Below are positions 6,352 to 14,338 of a stretch of 30,543 bases of DNA, one piece after another. Location: positions 1-30,543 of the IMG/VR virus record IMGVR_UViG_3300024520_000346; one strand, written 5' to 3'. The translations under genes and the position numbers were made by a program. This DNA is from a virus. The notes under the pieces were generated by a model. The model was not told the origin of the DNA, ran no database searches, and saw nothing but the letters and a program-made list of their open reading frames with translations. How positions within the stretch are numbered: the stretch's first letter is position 1; each line of letters begins with the position of its first letter.

Positions 6352-7098
6352 ATGAGCAAGAAAAATACAAAATCAAAAGCGACAAATAGACGTATTGTAG
6401 ATTATGGCCAGATCCTTATGTGGGGGGCGCTGCTGGTATCGATGCCCAGATGGGCTGGCGCTTTTATCGCAGCAGATAGCACTGTGATCCCTCATGTAGT
6501 AGAGCAAGGACTACAGGCTGCCAATGTCCTGGCAGGTATAGGGATGGGCTTCATAGAAGTGCTGGGGGCAGCCTATCTGCTGGACGCCTGGGGCAAAATG
6601 AAGCCACGCAAACGACACAACAGCAAACACCTGGATCACAAGTGGGTGATCTTGACTGGCTTTGTGGCTGGGCTGTTTATCCTGATGCCTTTTATTTTAG
6701 CGCCCTATATTTTCGTTCGTATGGATGGCACCAGCCTGGCCCAGCTGCCTGCCTGGTTCAGATCGATGTGGGCCGTGGCTGTGGTAGTCTCCCCTGGCTT
6801 TATTGTCGGGGGCGTGGCTGTGGCCCAGGGCGATCTGGTCAGTAGTGCCAGCACTATGCCAGCAAAGAGCCAGCACAGTGCCAGCACTAAAGCGGCTGGC
6901 AAAAAAGCAAAAGCGCCAGAGCCAGCACCAGCCAGCACTGTACCAGCAGTAGTGGGCCAGGTCATAACTGGCCAGTGCCCTGACTGTGGCAAGGTGCTAA
7001 ACAGTAACACAGTGCAGGCGCTGAATGCTCACAAGCGATTTTGCAAGGCTAAGGAATTACCAGCGGCCAGTGCCAATGGTGCGGGGGGTGCGCAATGA
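6352..7098 (+). CDS. Four-helix membrane protein with C-terminal C2HC zinc finger
   Basis: ATG 6352 follows AAAAGGTGA. The 248-residue protein has a basic N-terminus, hydrophobic segments near 20-40, 55-78, 97-122 and 137-160, and a Lys/Ala/Pro/Ser-rich linker (about 165-205). A single zinc-finger motif comes last: CPDC near 209-212 and HKRFC about 16 residues on (C2HC). The finger would lie on the same side as the linker, probably in the cytoplasm. A membrane anchor joined to a nucleic-acid- or protein-binding finger suggests tethering, but this is inference. The family is not recognised. The stop overlaps the next start by four bases (ATGA). Confidence 0.7.
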   Translation: MSKKNTKSKATNRRIVDYGQILMWGALLVSMPRWAGAFIAADSTVIPHVVEQGLQAANVLAGIGMGFIEVLGAAYLLDAWGKMKPRKRHNSKHLDHKWVILTGFVAGLFILMPFILAPYIFVRMDGTSLAQLPAWFRSMWAVAVVVSPGFIVGGVAVAQGDLVSSASTMPAKSQHSASTKAAGKKAKAPEPAPASTVPAVVGQVITGQCPDCGKVLNSNTVQALNAHKRFCKAKELPAASANGAGGAQ

Positions 7099-7811
7099 CC
7101 GATAAACCGATCTTATTCTCTGGTCAGTTAATTAGATCTATCTTGAGTGGAAAAAAAACGCAAACAAGACGCGTCATTAGGGGATTGTCCCAAGATGCAG
7201 ATTACCATGATGTTTATGCTCATACGGTGCGAGACAGGAAGGGGCCAGGTTATGGCTGCGAGGACACCCTCTGGGTGCGCGAGACATGGCAAACTGATCA
7301 AATATACGATGATGCCAAGCCATCGAAACTGCTTCATGGTAGCGCTGTGTGGTATCTGGCTGACGACACATCCAGAAATGCGCCACCAGGATTGTGGGCG
7401 CGAGGGCGCACCAGGCCCAGTATATTCATGCCTAGATGGGCTAGTAGGTTGTCACTACCTTTAATCAGTGTCCACTTTGAGCGGTTACAGGATATCACAG
7501 ATGCTGCTGCTGTGGCGGAGGGGGTCGATCCTCTTTTTTCCAAAGATGATATAAATGAGCCAAAATATAAACCAGAACTAGACCTACGACCTATGCCGTA
7601 TAAAAACTATATGTGGCACGGGTTTCACGGGGGCGACACAACAAAAGAACAGCCCAACAACTGGCACAATCATTATTCCTCCTATGCTTCACCTGTGGGA
7701 TCGTTTGCGTCCCTTTGGGAGAAAATAAACAGCCAGAGAGGCTATTCCTGGGCATCAAATCCCTGGGTTTGGGTGCTAGAGTGGAGCAACGTTATAAATA
7801 AGCAACCTTAA
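7095..7811 (+). CDS. ASCH/PUA-like phage protein
   Basis: This 238-residue protein shows the signature order of a widespread phage family: PILFSGQLIRSILSGKKTQT with RRVI near the start, LWVRETW near residue 60, RPSIFMPRWASRLSL, a VHFERLQDITDAAAVAEGV segment, then FASLWEKIN and NPWVWVLEW at the end. From memory this family is assigned to the ASCH/PUA-like superfamily and may bind RNA or modified nucleotides; its activity in phages is not established. It is complete relative to the family. The start overlaps the previous stop. It is the last gene before the structured RNA and terminator. Confidence 0.85.
   Translation: MTDKPILFSGQLIRSILSGKKTQTRRVIRGLSQDADYHDVYAHTVRDRKGPGYGCEDTLWVRETWQTDQIYDDAKPSKLLHGSAVWYLADDTSRNAPPGLWARGRTRPSIFMPRWASRLSLPLISVHFERLQDITDAAAVAEGVDPLFSKDDINEPKYKPELDLRPMPYKNYMWHGFHGGDTTKEQPNNWHNHYSSYASPVGSFASLWEKINSQRGYSWASNPWVWVLEWSNVINKQP
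7769..7798 (+). promoter_or_regulatory. Possible promoter for the structured RNA
   Basis: TATAAA at 7793-7798 is preceded, with an 18-base spacer, by TTGGGT at 7769-7774. A start point would fall around 7805, just before the structured RNA. The -35 matches the consensus only partly, and the element lies within the end of the ASCH-like gene, so it may be chance. Confidence 0.25.
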
Positions 7812-7823
7812 AAACAGGTGACA

Positions 7824-7859
7824 ATGAGCCAGCGGAGTGCTATACTGTTTTTTGACTAG
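7824..7859 (+). CDS. Possible 11-residue micro-ORF within the structured RNA
   Basis: ATG 7824, with AGGTGA four bases... upstream at 7816-7821 region, opens MSQRSAILFFD followed by TAG at 7857-7859. Its ribosome site is as good as those of real genes here, but it is paired in the predicted outer stem. Ribosomes on it would disrupt the inner stems, so it could act as a leader peptide. Its length makes chance likely. Confidence 0.25.
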   Translation: MSQRSAILFFD

Positions 7860-7907
7860 TCCCTCCTGACTAGCTCATTTTAAGGGAATTGCTACCCTTT
7901 CACCTGT

Positions 7908-7948
7908 AAGGCTACCAGCGCATAATTGCTGGTAGCCTTATTTTTTTT
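7908..7948 (+). terminator. Strong intrinsic terminator
   Basis: AAGGCTACCAGC (7908-7919) pairs perfectly with GCTGGTAGCCTT (7928-7939) around an 8-base loop, and eight T follow at 7941-7948. It ends the replication/accessory transcript, or the structured RNA, before the late promoter. Confidence 0.93.
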
Positions 7949-8179
7949 GGCTTGTTTGTTCTATGGCTGGGCCTACTTTTTAGAACAGATGGTACTAAAA
8001 TCGTGATTTTAACCACGCCTGATGGCTGGCCTATGTTACCAGCGCACGTGGCCTGGCTGGCCGTTTTTGGCCGTTTGGCAGGATGCGCCCAGGCTGGCGA
8101 TTTTGGCCCACTAGAATGGCCGTTCTAATCCACTACTTATTAATACAGGCGTTCTAGTGCGGGTCTATACATCATTACT
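7949..8179. promoter_or_regulatory. Regulatory gap with repeated TTCTA/TAGAA half-sites
   Basis: No convincing gene lies between the terminator and the late promoter. TGTTCTA (7957-7963) and TAGAACA (7981-7987) form a 7-bp inverted repeat. CACTAGAA (8109-8116) and TTCTAGTG (8152-8159) form an 8-bp inverted repeat. Another TTCTA is at 8123-8127, paired with TAGAA at 8112-8116. GGCCGTTT is repeated at 8059-8066 and 8069-8076. The layout suggests multiple operators for a repressor or activator of the late operon. Confidence 0.5.
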
Positions 8180-8208
8180 TTGACAAATGGCGGCCAATTG
8201 TCTAAAAT
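8180..8208 (+). promoter_or_regulatory. Near-consensus sigma-70-type promoter of the late operon
   Basis: TTGACA (8180-8185) is followed after exactly 17 bases by TAAAAT (8203-8208). The predicted start point (8213-8217) coincides with the ATG at 8215, so the mRNA would have essentially no leader. TTCTA-type inverted repeats lie directly upstream. Confidence 0.8.
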
Positions 8209-8214
8209 GGGACT

Positions 8215-8775
8215 ATGAGCACGCAGCAGAACGCCCTACCAGGTTTCAATGTTGAGGCCAGAAATTTATTAGATCAGAGCCACGAAGCAGAGCGGCGGCT
8301 GTTTACAGCCATGTTGGGCGATCTATCCTGGGGCGATCAGTTTGCTGCACTTATTGGCGAGGGCTGGCCGTGGCGAAAAGCGGCCTACATTGCCTGGGCT
8401 GCACTGCCAGCCACTTACAGGCAGCCAGCCACACTGGCTGATTTTGCTTCTATCATTGGCTTGAAAACGACTACAGCAATTCGAACCTGGCGCACTAAAA
8501 ATGCGGCTATAGATGCTGCTGTGGCTAAGTTGGCTATGGGAGCGCTGCTAGAAAGTGCGCCAGATGTGGTGGCAGCGCTGACCACTAGCGCCAGTGATCC
8601 CAGCTATAAGCACGCACCAGATAGAAAAGTGTACCTGGAAATAGCAGGTATTTATACACCGAAATCAAAACACGAATTATCACTAGATGATAATAGTACA
8701 ATGGAAAATATGAGCGATCAGGAACTGGCCAGGCTGGCTGGGCTGTCTGATGATGTTGAGGCTGGGGGATTATGA
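8215..8775 (+). CDS. terS: Terminase small subunit
   Basis: This 186-residue protein sits directly before the large subunit, sharing an ATGA overlap. A helix-turn-helix-like segment near residues 60-100 (PATYRQPATLADFASIIGL, then TTAIRTWR) fits DNA recognition by small terminases, which select the packaging site and feed DNA to the large subunit. The C-terminal third is polar and helical. There is no ribosome site before ATG 8215, and the promoter places the transcript start at this codon, so translation is probably leaderless. Function is assigned from position and the HTH-like pattern; sequence similarity was not tested. Confidence 0.8.
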   Translation: MSTQQNALPGFNVEARNLLDQSHEAERRLFTAMLGDLSWGDQFAALIGEGWPWRKAAYIAWAALPATYRQPATLADFASIIGLKTTTAIRTWRTKNAAIDAAVAKLAMGALLESAPDVVAALTTSASDPSYKHAPDRKVYLEIAGIYTPKSKHELSLDDNSTMENMSDQELARLAGLSDDVEAGGL

Positions 8776-10451
8776 TCGCCCAGGTTGCAACCACTAGCAC
8801 CAGCCAAAGATCGGCGATGGCACGCAGAGAACGTGCCAGGCGTCAACTGGCGCGAACTAACTTAACAGACTTCTGTTGCTATGTGGATCAGGGGGCAGCC
8901 AGCCCTGGTGCGCTTGACTCGTTTATTAGTAACCATTATCGGGCACAGCATCTAGCACTGATCGCCAACTATATTGAGGGTGCGGCTAACGGATCGCTGT
9001 TTGATGCTGTGCCTGGTAATGGTAAAAAGATTCTAATTATAACCACACCCCCAGGCCATTGGAAAAGCAGCCTAGTATCGAGAAAGCTACCTGCTTTTTT
9101 TGTGGCTAGACGAGCAGAGGCGCAGCGCCTGGCGCGCAAGGTAGCCAAAGAAACAGGCCAGCCATTGGCGGCCGTGGGTGGCCATCAGGTTATACTGACC
9201 AGCTATAATGCGACCCTGGCCCAGTCTAATAATAGAGCTGTGCTAGAGCTGGTCAGGGACAATGCCCAATTCAAAAAACTTTTTCCCCACTTTGAACTAT
9301 CGAAAAACAACCAAAGCAGCGAGGAGTGGGCGCTGGCTGGTGATACTTTCCCAGCCTGCGTAGCTGCTGGGGTGGGTGGGGGCTTGACTGGTAAGCACGC
9401 CGATCTGTGCATAGTCGATGATCCCATCAAAGATCGGGCACAGGCCAACAGCCAGACCTATATTAATCAGTTGTGGGACTGGTGGAATGATGTATTACGC
9501 ACCCGCGTCAATCCCATGGGATTTATTTTGGGTATCTGGACGCGCTGGTCAGAGAACGATCCAGCAGGACGCCTGGCCAAACAACTGGCCAGCGGAGAGA
9601 GCGAGGAGCGGCTAGTGATGCTGCGCCTACCAGCCCTGGCCGAAACACAAAAAGAACGCGCAGCGGTGGCCACGATGGGCCTACCGGTAGACGAGCGCGA
9701 TCCCTTAAATAGAGAGCCAGGCCAGGCATTATGGCCAGCCAAAGAGAGCGCAGCAGAGCACCTGGCCACAAAGCGCACAGCACCCCTAACTTTTGACAGC
9801 CTGATGCAAGGGCGACCACGCCCATCGGGTGGCCACTTGGCAGGGCGCGAGGCCATCACAGTGCTGGCCGTGGCACCAGCCACAGGCGTGCGCTGGATAT
9901 ACGGCACTGACTGGGCACTGACAGAAAAACAAGCCAGCCCCAAAGCAGGCGATCCAGATTATACAGTGATCGCTAGGGTGGGGCTGTGGCAGCCAGATCG
10001 AACTGGCCAGGCTAGGCTGATTATCAGCCATATAGAAAGAGGCCAACTAGGCCCAGCAGCGGCCAGGAAAATGGTCAAAGATCAATTAGTGGCCGCTGGC
10101 AGAGCTGCCAAAATGGTATCAGGCCAAGCTAACTTCGAACGCATCCACCTGGCTGATCTGCGCGCAGATCCCCAGCTAATGGGCGTCAGTATGCGCAACA
10201 TGACCAGAAAGCAGCTAATGGGCGACAAAGTAACCAGGGCCACACCCTGGCTAGAGATGGCCGAGGCTGGGCTGGTTTATGCTGTGGCTGGGGCCTGGAA
10301 TAATGATTTTTTTAATGAATTAGAAAATTTCCCTCATGGTGCACACGATGATCAGATCGATGCCATCAGCGTGGCTGTGATCGCGCTGGGCATAGGTGCC
10401 AGGGATAAAAAAGCCAGATCGGCCAATGTGGCAGGGTTTGGGAGGTATTAG
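8772..10451 (+). CDS. terL: Terminase large subunit
   Basis: This 559-residue packaging motor ATPase and nuclease has Walker A TTPPGHWKSS at 91-100, Walker B LCIVDD near 212-217 and a coupling-like GIWTRWSENDP segment near 256. The RNase-H-like nuclease domain shows WIYGTDWAL near 375 and HDDQIDAISVAVIA near 524, which supply the acidic metal-binding residues. Length and motif order match phage TerL proteins. It translocates DNA into the prohead through the portal and cuts it. It begins in an ATGA overlap with the small subunit, and its stop shares one base with the portal GTG start. Confidence 0.95.
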   Translation: MIAQVATTSTSQRSAMARRERARRQLARTNLTDFCCYVDQGAASPGALDSFISNHYRAQHLALIANYIEGAANGSLFDAVPGNGKKILIITTPPGHWKSSLVSRKLPAFFVARRAEAQRLARKVAKETGQPLAAVGGHQVILTSYNATLAQSNNRAVLELVRDNAQFKKLFPHFELSKNNQSSEEWALAGDTFPACVAAGVGGGLTGKHADLCIVDDPIKDRAQANSQTYINQLWDWWNDVLRTRVNPMGFILGIWTRWSENDPAGRLAKQLASGESEERLVMLRLPALAETQKERAAVATMGLPVDERDPLNREPGQALWPAKESAAEHLATKRTAPLTFDSLMQGRPRPSGGHLAGREAITVLAVAPATGVRWIYGTDWALTEKQASPKAGDPDYTVIARVGLWQPDRTGQARLIISHIERGQLGPAAARKMVKDQLVAAGRAAKMVSGQANFERIHLADLRADPQLMGVSMRNMTRKQLMGDKVTRATPWLEMAEAGLVYAVAGAWNNDFFNELENFPHGAHDDQIDAISVAVIALGIGARDKKARSANVAGFGRY

Positions 10452-11710
10452 TGGCGAGCGGATCTATATTTACACTAGATGAGTTTAAAGATCTGGCCGT
10501 TCAATTCGAGCAGCGCCAGTCGCGCTTTGCACGGAACTGGGCCTACTACAAAGCCACAGTTTACGGCAAAACTGACTCTTTCAAAACCATGACTATGGCA
10601 ATGATGGGCCAGCGCTTTGCTAGTGCTGTGCAGCCGCTTTTTACACCACTGGCCAGGGCGGTGCGCCTAGATGTGGCGCTAATACCAGGTCATTGGAAAC
10701 TGGCCAGCACGGCCACAGACCTGGCACCAGCGGTGGCTGCTGTATTCCAGGCGTCAAGATGGCCAGTCAATGGTGACATTTTTGTACGCTATATGGCGGC
10801 GATGGGCGAGGCTGGGCTATGGGTGGTCGATGATCGCAATAATGGCCAGATCTTTTTGCAGGCCATCAGACCAGATCTATACGTTACCCGTACGGCAGCG
10901 CCCTGGGATCCAACAGTCACCCAGGCCGTGCTGATATCCAGCGCCACTGATGAAAATGGACAGCAGGCAGAGGCCGCTACTGTGATCGAGCCAGACAGCG
11001 TGCGCACTTTCGTGGCTGGGCAGCCAGCAGGACTGGTAGGGCGCGAGGCTGCTTATATAAACGCTTTGGGCTTTGTGCCTTTAGTGGAGGCCAAGAACGA
11101 TCCAGGGGATGGCTGGGGCGAACCTACATTCGATGATGCTATAGCCAGTCTGGATCAGGTCAATCTACAGGCCACGCACCTGGCCAATATTATCCAGCGC
11201 CACGTAGAACCACAGTGGGCGGCGTTTGGTGCAGAGCCTGGCGATCTTGAAAAGTCAGGGGAGGCTGTCTGGTTCTTTCCGGAGGGATCTGATGTGAAAG
11301 CTATTTTAGCTGCTGTGGATTTTGATGGGGTGCTGGATTTTATCAAAGAGATAAAACAAGAGGTTAAGGATGGGCTACCCGAACTGGCGTTCGCTCAATT
11401 GGTTGGGATCGAACGCGTGGCCGTGGCTACTATAGAGATTCAAATGTCAGAGCCAGTGGCCAAAATTCGCATGATGCGCAAGATAGTGGATCAGGCGCTG
11501 GCTGATGCGCTGCGCCTGGTGGGGCGTGCTGCTGGCACAATGCCTGACCAGTCGGAGCTGGCCGTGCTGGATACAATGGATCTAATGTTTGATCCACTGC
11601 GGCCAGTGATCACGGCTGACAATTTAACCAGGATCCAGATAGAAGCAGCAGCTACTGGCCAACAATTGCAACAGATAGCACTAGATAGGGAGCTGGCACT
11701 GGATGGCTAA
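10451..11710 (+). CDS. Portal protein
   Basis: This 419-residue protein begins with GTG 10451, preceded by GGAGGT; the start overlaps the terminase stop as TAGTG. The position between TerL and a MuF-type protein is the standard portal location. The segment near 55-75 (GQRFASAVQPLFTPLARAV), the FDDAIASLDQVN region, and a long C-terminal helix-rich part (IKEIKQEVKDGLPELAFA) fit portals of the SPP1/HK97-like fold. It forms the ring at one capsid vertex through which DNA enters and the tail attaches. The size is typical. The assignment rests mainly on order and general pattern. Confidence 0.85.
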   Translation: MASGSIFTLDEFKDLAVQFEQRQSRFARNWAYYKATVYGKTDSFKTMTMAMMGQRFASAVQPLFTPLARAVRLDVALIPGHWKLASTATDLAPAVAAVFQASRWPVNGDIFVRYMAAMGEAGLWVVDDRNNGQIFLQAIRPDLYVTRTAAPWDPTVTQAVLISSATDENGQQAEAATVIEPDSVRTFVAGQPAGLVGREAAYINALGFVPLVEAKNDPGDGWGEPTFDDAIASLDQVNLQATHLANIIQRHVEPQWAAFGAEPGDLEKSGEAVWFFPEGSDVKAILAAVDFDGVLDFIKEIKQEVKDGLPELAFAQLVGIERVAVATIEIQMSEPVAKIRMMRKIVDQALADALRLVGRAAGTMPDQSELAVLDTMDLMFDPLRPVITADNLTRIQIEAAATGQQLQQIALDRELALDG

Positions 11711-12620
11711 TGTAAGAGATAGACAACTGTCACAGCTAACAGCCCAGCAGGCTGTAGTGCTGCGCGAGGAAGCAGCCACGGCCAAAGCGGTGGCCGCTGC
11801 TTATGAGCAGGCCAGGCGCGATCTGTTGGCAGAATTTATGGAGCGCGTGGCACTGCTGGGGCCTAATCCCACGCCAGGCCAACTGCGCACGCTGTCAAAT
11901 GACGCAGCGCTGATCAGGGCCATGACCAATAGACTGGCCCAACTAGAGCAGCAGCTAGGGGCCATCATTGGCGACAGTCTAGGCGATTCAAGCACGGCTG
12001 CCTTTGAGGCTGCTGTAGCCGAAATAGCCCAACTGGCTGCGGCTGCTGGGGCTGGCGTTTTTGAGTTTGGCTTCAATGATCTGGTGGAATTGACCATCAG
12101 ACCAGCCATAGACCAGATCCCAGATTTGGTGGCTGCTGTGCGCGCTGGCCTATTGGCTGATATGCGCGCAGGGCTGGCCGCTGGTGAACGCATTGGCGAT
12201 CTGGCTGGGCGGCTGTTTTCGTCGCAGGCTGGGCCGTTCCCTAGAGGAGCTACCAGCGCGCAGCTAATGACCAGGCGCGCAGTTATTCAGGCAGATAATA
12301 ATGCTAAACTGCTTTACTACGAACGGGCACAGGCCCAACTGCCCGATCTGCAAAAGCAGGTCATAGCCAAAACAGGCAGCGCACGCACCACGGACTTATG
12401 TTTGCGCGCGCACGGCCAGATCAGAGATTTAGACGAGCCGTTCAGCCTATCAGGCACGCCTGATCCATTTGCACGCCAGATGCAGCAGCCTCCTTTCCAT
12501 TGGAATTGCCGCACTAGTGTGGCTGCTTATCTTCCGCAATTTGATGCAGCTAGCAATATGACCACGCGCAGCATGAGAGCGCAGGCCAGCAAAGAGCTGG
12601 AGGCCAGGGCTGATGAGTAA
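11703..12620 (+). CDS. MuF-like minor head (head morphogenesis) protein
   Basis: This 305-residue protein overlaps the portal by eight bases. The N-terminal two thirds are Ala-rich and helical. The C-terminal domain has the hallmark order of SPP1 gp7/Mu gpF proteins: RRAVIQADNNAKLLYYERA, later KTGSARTTDLCLRAHGQIRD, and the conserved PPFHWNCRTS near residue 263, where His, Asn, Cys and Arg are typical. Such proteins bind the portal and may enter the cell with DNA. The start is ATG 11703 inside the portal end. Confidence is high for the family, lower for its exact role. Confidence 0.88.
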   Translation: MANVRDRQLSQLTAQQAVVLREEAATAKAVAAAYEQARRDLLAEFMERVALLGPNPTPGQLRTLSNDAALIRAMTNRLAQLEQQLGAIIGDSLGDSSTAAFEAAVAEIAQLAAAAGAGVFEFGFNDLVELTIRPAIDQIPDLVAAVRAGLLADMRAGLAAGERIGDLAGRLFSSQAGPFPRGATSAQLMTRRAVIQADNNAKLLYYERAQAQLPDLQKQVIAKTGSARTTDLCLRAHGQIRDLDEPFSLSGTPDPFARQMQQPPFHWNCRTSVAAYLPQFDAASNMTTRSMRAQASKELEARADE

Positions 12621-13788
12621 TTTAAAATACACACGCCAGAGGATGCTGGAAAAATCGGGGAAAAGCGCCTTTGGCGAGGCGCTGATCGCACCCTTAATAC
12701 CTACAGCGGCGTGGCTGTTTGCCTATAATATTAATACTGAGATCGTAGATGTGACCACAGCCACTGGGGGCACTGTCACCCAGGATGCTGGGCGCGCAGT
12801 GCTGCAAACCAGCGCAGCCGCGGGCGGCCTGGCTAAAATTAACACTAAAAGATCCTTGAGATACACACCAGGGATCGGGGGCGCGGCCAGGTTTACTGTG
12901 GTGTTTGACACCCCAGCGGCTGGCGCTGTGCAATTAATTGGCATAGGCAACGGCACAGATGCCCTGGCCTATGGCTATAACGGCCTAGACTTTGGCACAC
13001 TGCGCAGGCGTGGTGGGGTTGATGTCTGGGACATAAGTGATCAGTGGTCAGAGCGGCTGCACACGACCCTGGGAAAAAGAATAAATACAAGTTTGGGTAA
13101 TGTACTCCAGATTTATTATCAGTGGCTGGGCTACGGAGGATTAATGTATTTCGCAGAGGAACCTAGCACAGGTGATACTGCACTGGTACACATGATAAAA
13201 TACGCTAATACAAGCACTGATGTGTCCGTTCTTAATCCCACGTTGCCAATTTTCGCCAGTGTAGAAAACGCAAGTAATGATACCAATATAACACTACGCA
13301 CATCCAGCGCTGTGGCTGGCTTTCATGGCTGGCCCATGAGTGCCGAACATCACCCCATGAACTTGCACAGGACACACTACACTAGCCTGGCAGTGACTAC
13401 TGAGGCTGCTGTATTGACCATCAGCAACAAGGTTTCCTATGCAGGCGTTAGCAATCGGGTGGGGTCGCAACCTGTTAGCCTGAGTGTGACCACTGATGGG
13501 AATAAGTCAGTAAGGATCAGGGGCGTGTTAGACACCACGCTGGGCGGCACGCCTAGCTGGACAGATTACCACACCACGAACAGCCCAGTAGAATACGACG
13601 AGGCAGGCACCACGCTGGCTGGGGGTGACGAGATCTTCACGCTTGGCCTATCCAAATCGGATAGTATTATTATTGATCTTAAACAATACACCAATCCATT
13701 ATTGCCAGGGCAAACGCTGACCGTGTCAGCCCAGTCATCAGCATCTAATACTGTAGACGTGGCACTGTCCTGGGATGATTTATTTTAA
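12613..13788 (+). CDS. Putative virion protein with jelly-roll-like fold
   Basis: This 391-residue protein overlaps the MuF gene by eight bases. After a short basic leader it becomes beta-rich and Gly/Thr-rich. The stretch FTVVFDTPAAGAVQLIGIGN then GTDALAYGYNGLDFGTLRRR resembles a motif I recall from diverse phage structural proteins (GIGN..D...GYNG..FG.L.R.GG). The C-terminal ~120 residues look like a second beta domain. An insert between MuF and scaffold is unusual and suggests a virion decoration or adhesion protein. There are no catalytic motifs. No specific function is assigned. Confidence 0.65.
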   Translation: MSNLKYTRQRMLEKSGKSAFGEALIAPLIPTAAWLFAYNINTEIVDVTTATGGTVTQDAGRAVLQTSAAAGGLAKINTKRSLRYTPGIGGAARFTVVFDTPAAGAVQLIGIGNGTDALAYGYNGLDFGTLRRRGGVDVWDISDQWSERLHTTLGKRINTSLGNVLQIYYQWLGYGGLMYFAEEPSTGDTALVHMIKYANTSTDVSVLNPTLPIFASVENASNDTNITLRTSSAVAGFHGWPMSAEHHPMNLHRTHYTSLAVTTEAAVLTISNKVSYAGVSNRVGSQPVSLSVTTDGNKSVRIRGVLDTTLGGTPSWTDYHTTNSPVEYDEAGTTLAGGDEIFTLGLSKSDSIIIDLKQYTNPLLPGQTLTVSAQSSASNTVDVALSWDDLF

Positions 13789-13811
13789 GCCTACGCAGGC
13801 GTAAAACGCGA
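13788..13811 (+). repeat. Intergenic repeat copy 1, before the scaffold gene
   Basis: AGCCTACGCAGGCGTAAAAC plus GCGA is nearly identical to copy 2 at 14339-14361; they differ by a short indel. Small internal stems are possible (GCCT with AGGC, GCGT with ACGC). It precedes the AGAGGA ribosome site of the scaffold gene. Confidence 0.6.
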
Positions 13812-13822
13812 AAGAGGAAACT

Positions 13823-14335
13823 ATGACAGAAGAAACAGCAGAACCAACAACGGCACCAGCAGAGCCAGTGGCAGCAGTAGAGCCAGGGCCAGTGCCCTAC
13901 GACCGATTCAAACAGGTCAATGATAAATTTAAGGCCAGTCAGGCAGAGCTAGACGCGCTGCGAGGCCAGCAGGCAGATAAGGAAAAAGCCCAGCTGATCG
14001 AACAGCAGAATTTCAAAGACCTGGCCGAAAAATTACAGGCCGATCTGGATGCCCAGACAGCGGCCACGAGCGCAGCAGAGCTGGCCAGGCTGCGGTTACA
14101 GGTGGCCACAGATGCTGGATTACCAGCAGAGATGGCAGCCAGGCTAGTGGGCACTACAGCAGAGGAGCTGGCCACAGATGCTGGTCAATTAGCTAGTTGG
14201 GCGAAGCCAGCAGCGCCAGGCGTGCCTGGTGTGAATGGCAAGGCCGCTGGCCCAGGGGCGATCACGGCCAGCCAATTGACCGATCCAGCCTGGGTGCGTA
14301 AGAATAAGCAGCGCATACTGGCTGCCAGAAAATAA
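13823..14335 (+). CDS. Capsid scaffold protein
   Basis: This is a 170-residue acidic protein directly before the major capsid gene. The N-terminus is Pro/Glu/Thr-rich and disordered; residues ~24-95 (PYDRFKQVNDKFKASQAEL onward) form a predicted coiled coil rich in Gln, Glu, Lys and Leu; the C-terminus ends in a basic helix (DPAWVRKNKQRILAARK) as in many scaffolds that bind coat protein electrostatically. This pattern and position strongly indicate a scaffold. The ribosome site is AGAGGA about seven bases before ATG 13823. Near-identical intergenic repeats flank the gene on both sides. Confidence 0.88.
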   Translation: MTEETAEPTTAPAEPVAAVEPGPVPYDRFKQVNDKFKASQAELDALRGQQADKEKAQLIEQQNFKDLAEKLQADLDAQTAATSAAELARLRLQVATDAGLPAEMAARLVGTTAEELATDAGQLASWAKPAAPGVPGVNGKAAGPGAITASQLTDPAWVRKNKQRILAARK

Positions 14336-14338
14336 AAT

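Larger units (their letters stand above)
7811..7948 (+). ncRNA. Candidate structured RNA ending in an intrinsic terminator
   Basis: An outer stem pairs ACAGGTGA (7814-7821) with TCACCTGT (7900-7907), 8 of 8. Inside are AATGAGC (7823-7829) with GCTCATT (7873-7879), TAGTC (7857-7861) with GACTA (7868-7872) closing a CCTCCT loop, and AAGGG (7882-7886) with CCCTT (7895-7899). The terminator hairpin follows at once. The outer stem would bury AGGTGA, the ribosome site of a micro-ORF at 7824. It may be a stand-alone small RNA or the structured 3' end of the upstream mRNA. Confidence 0.5.
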
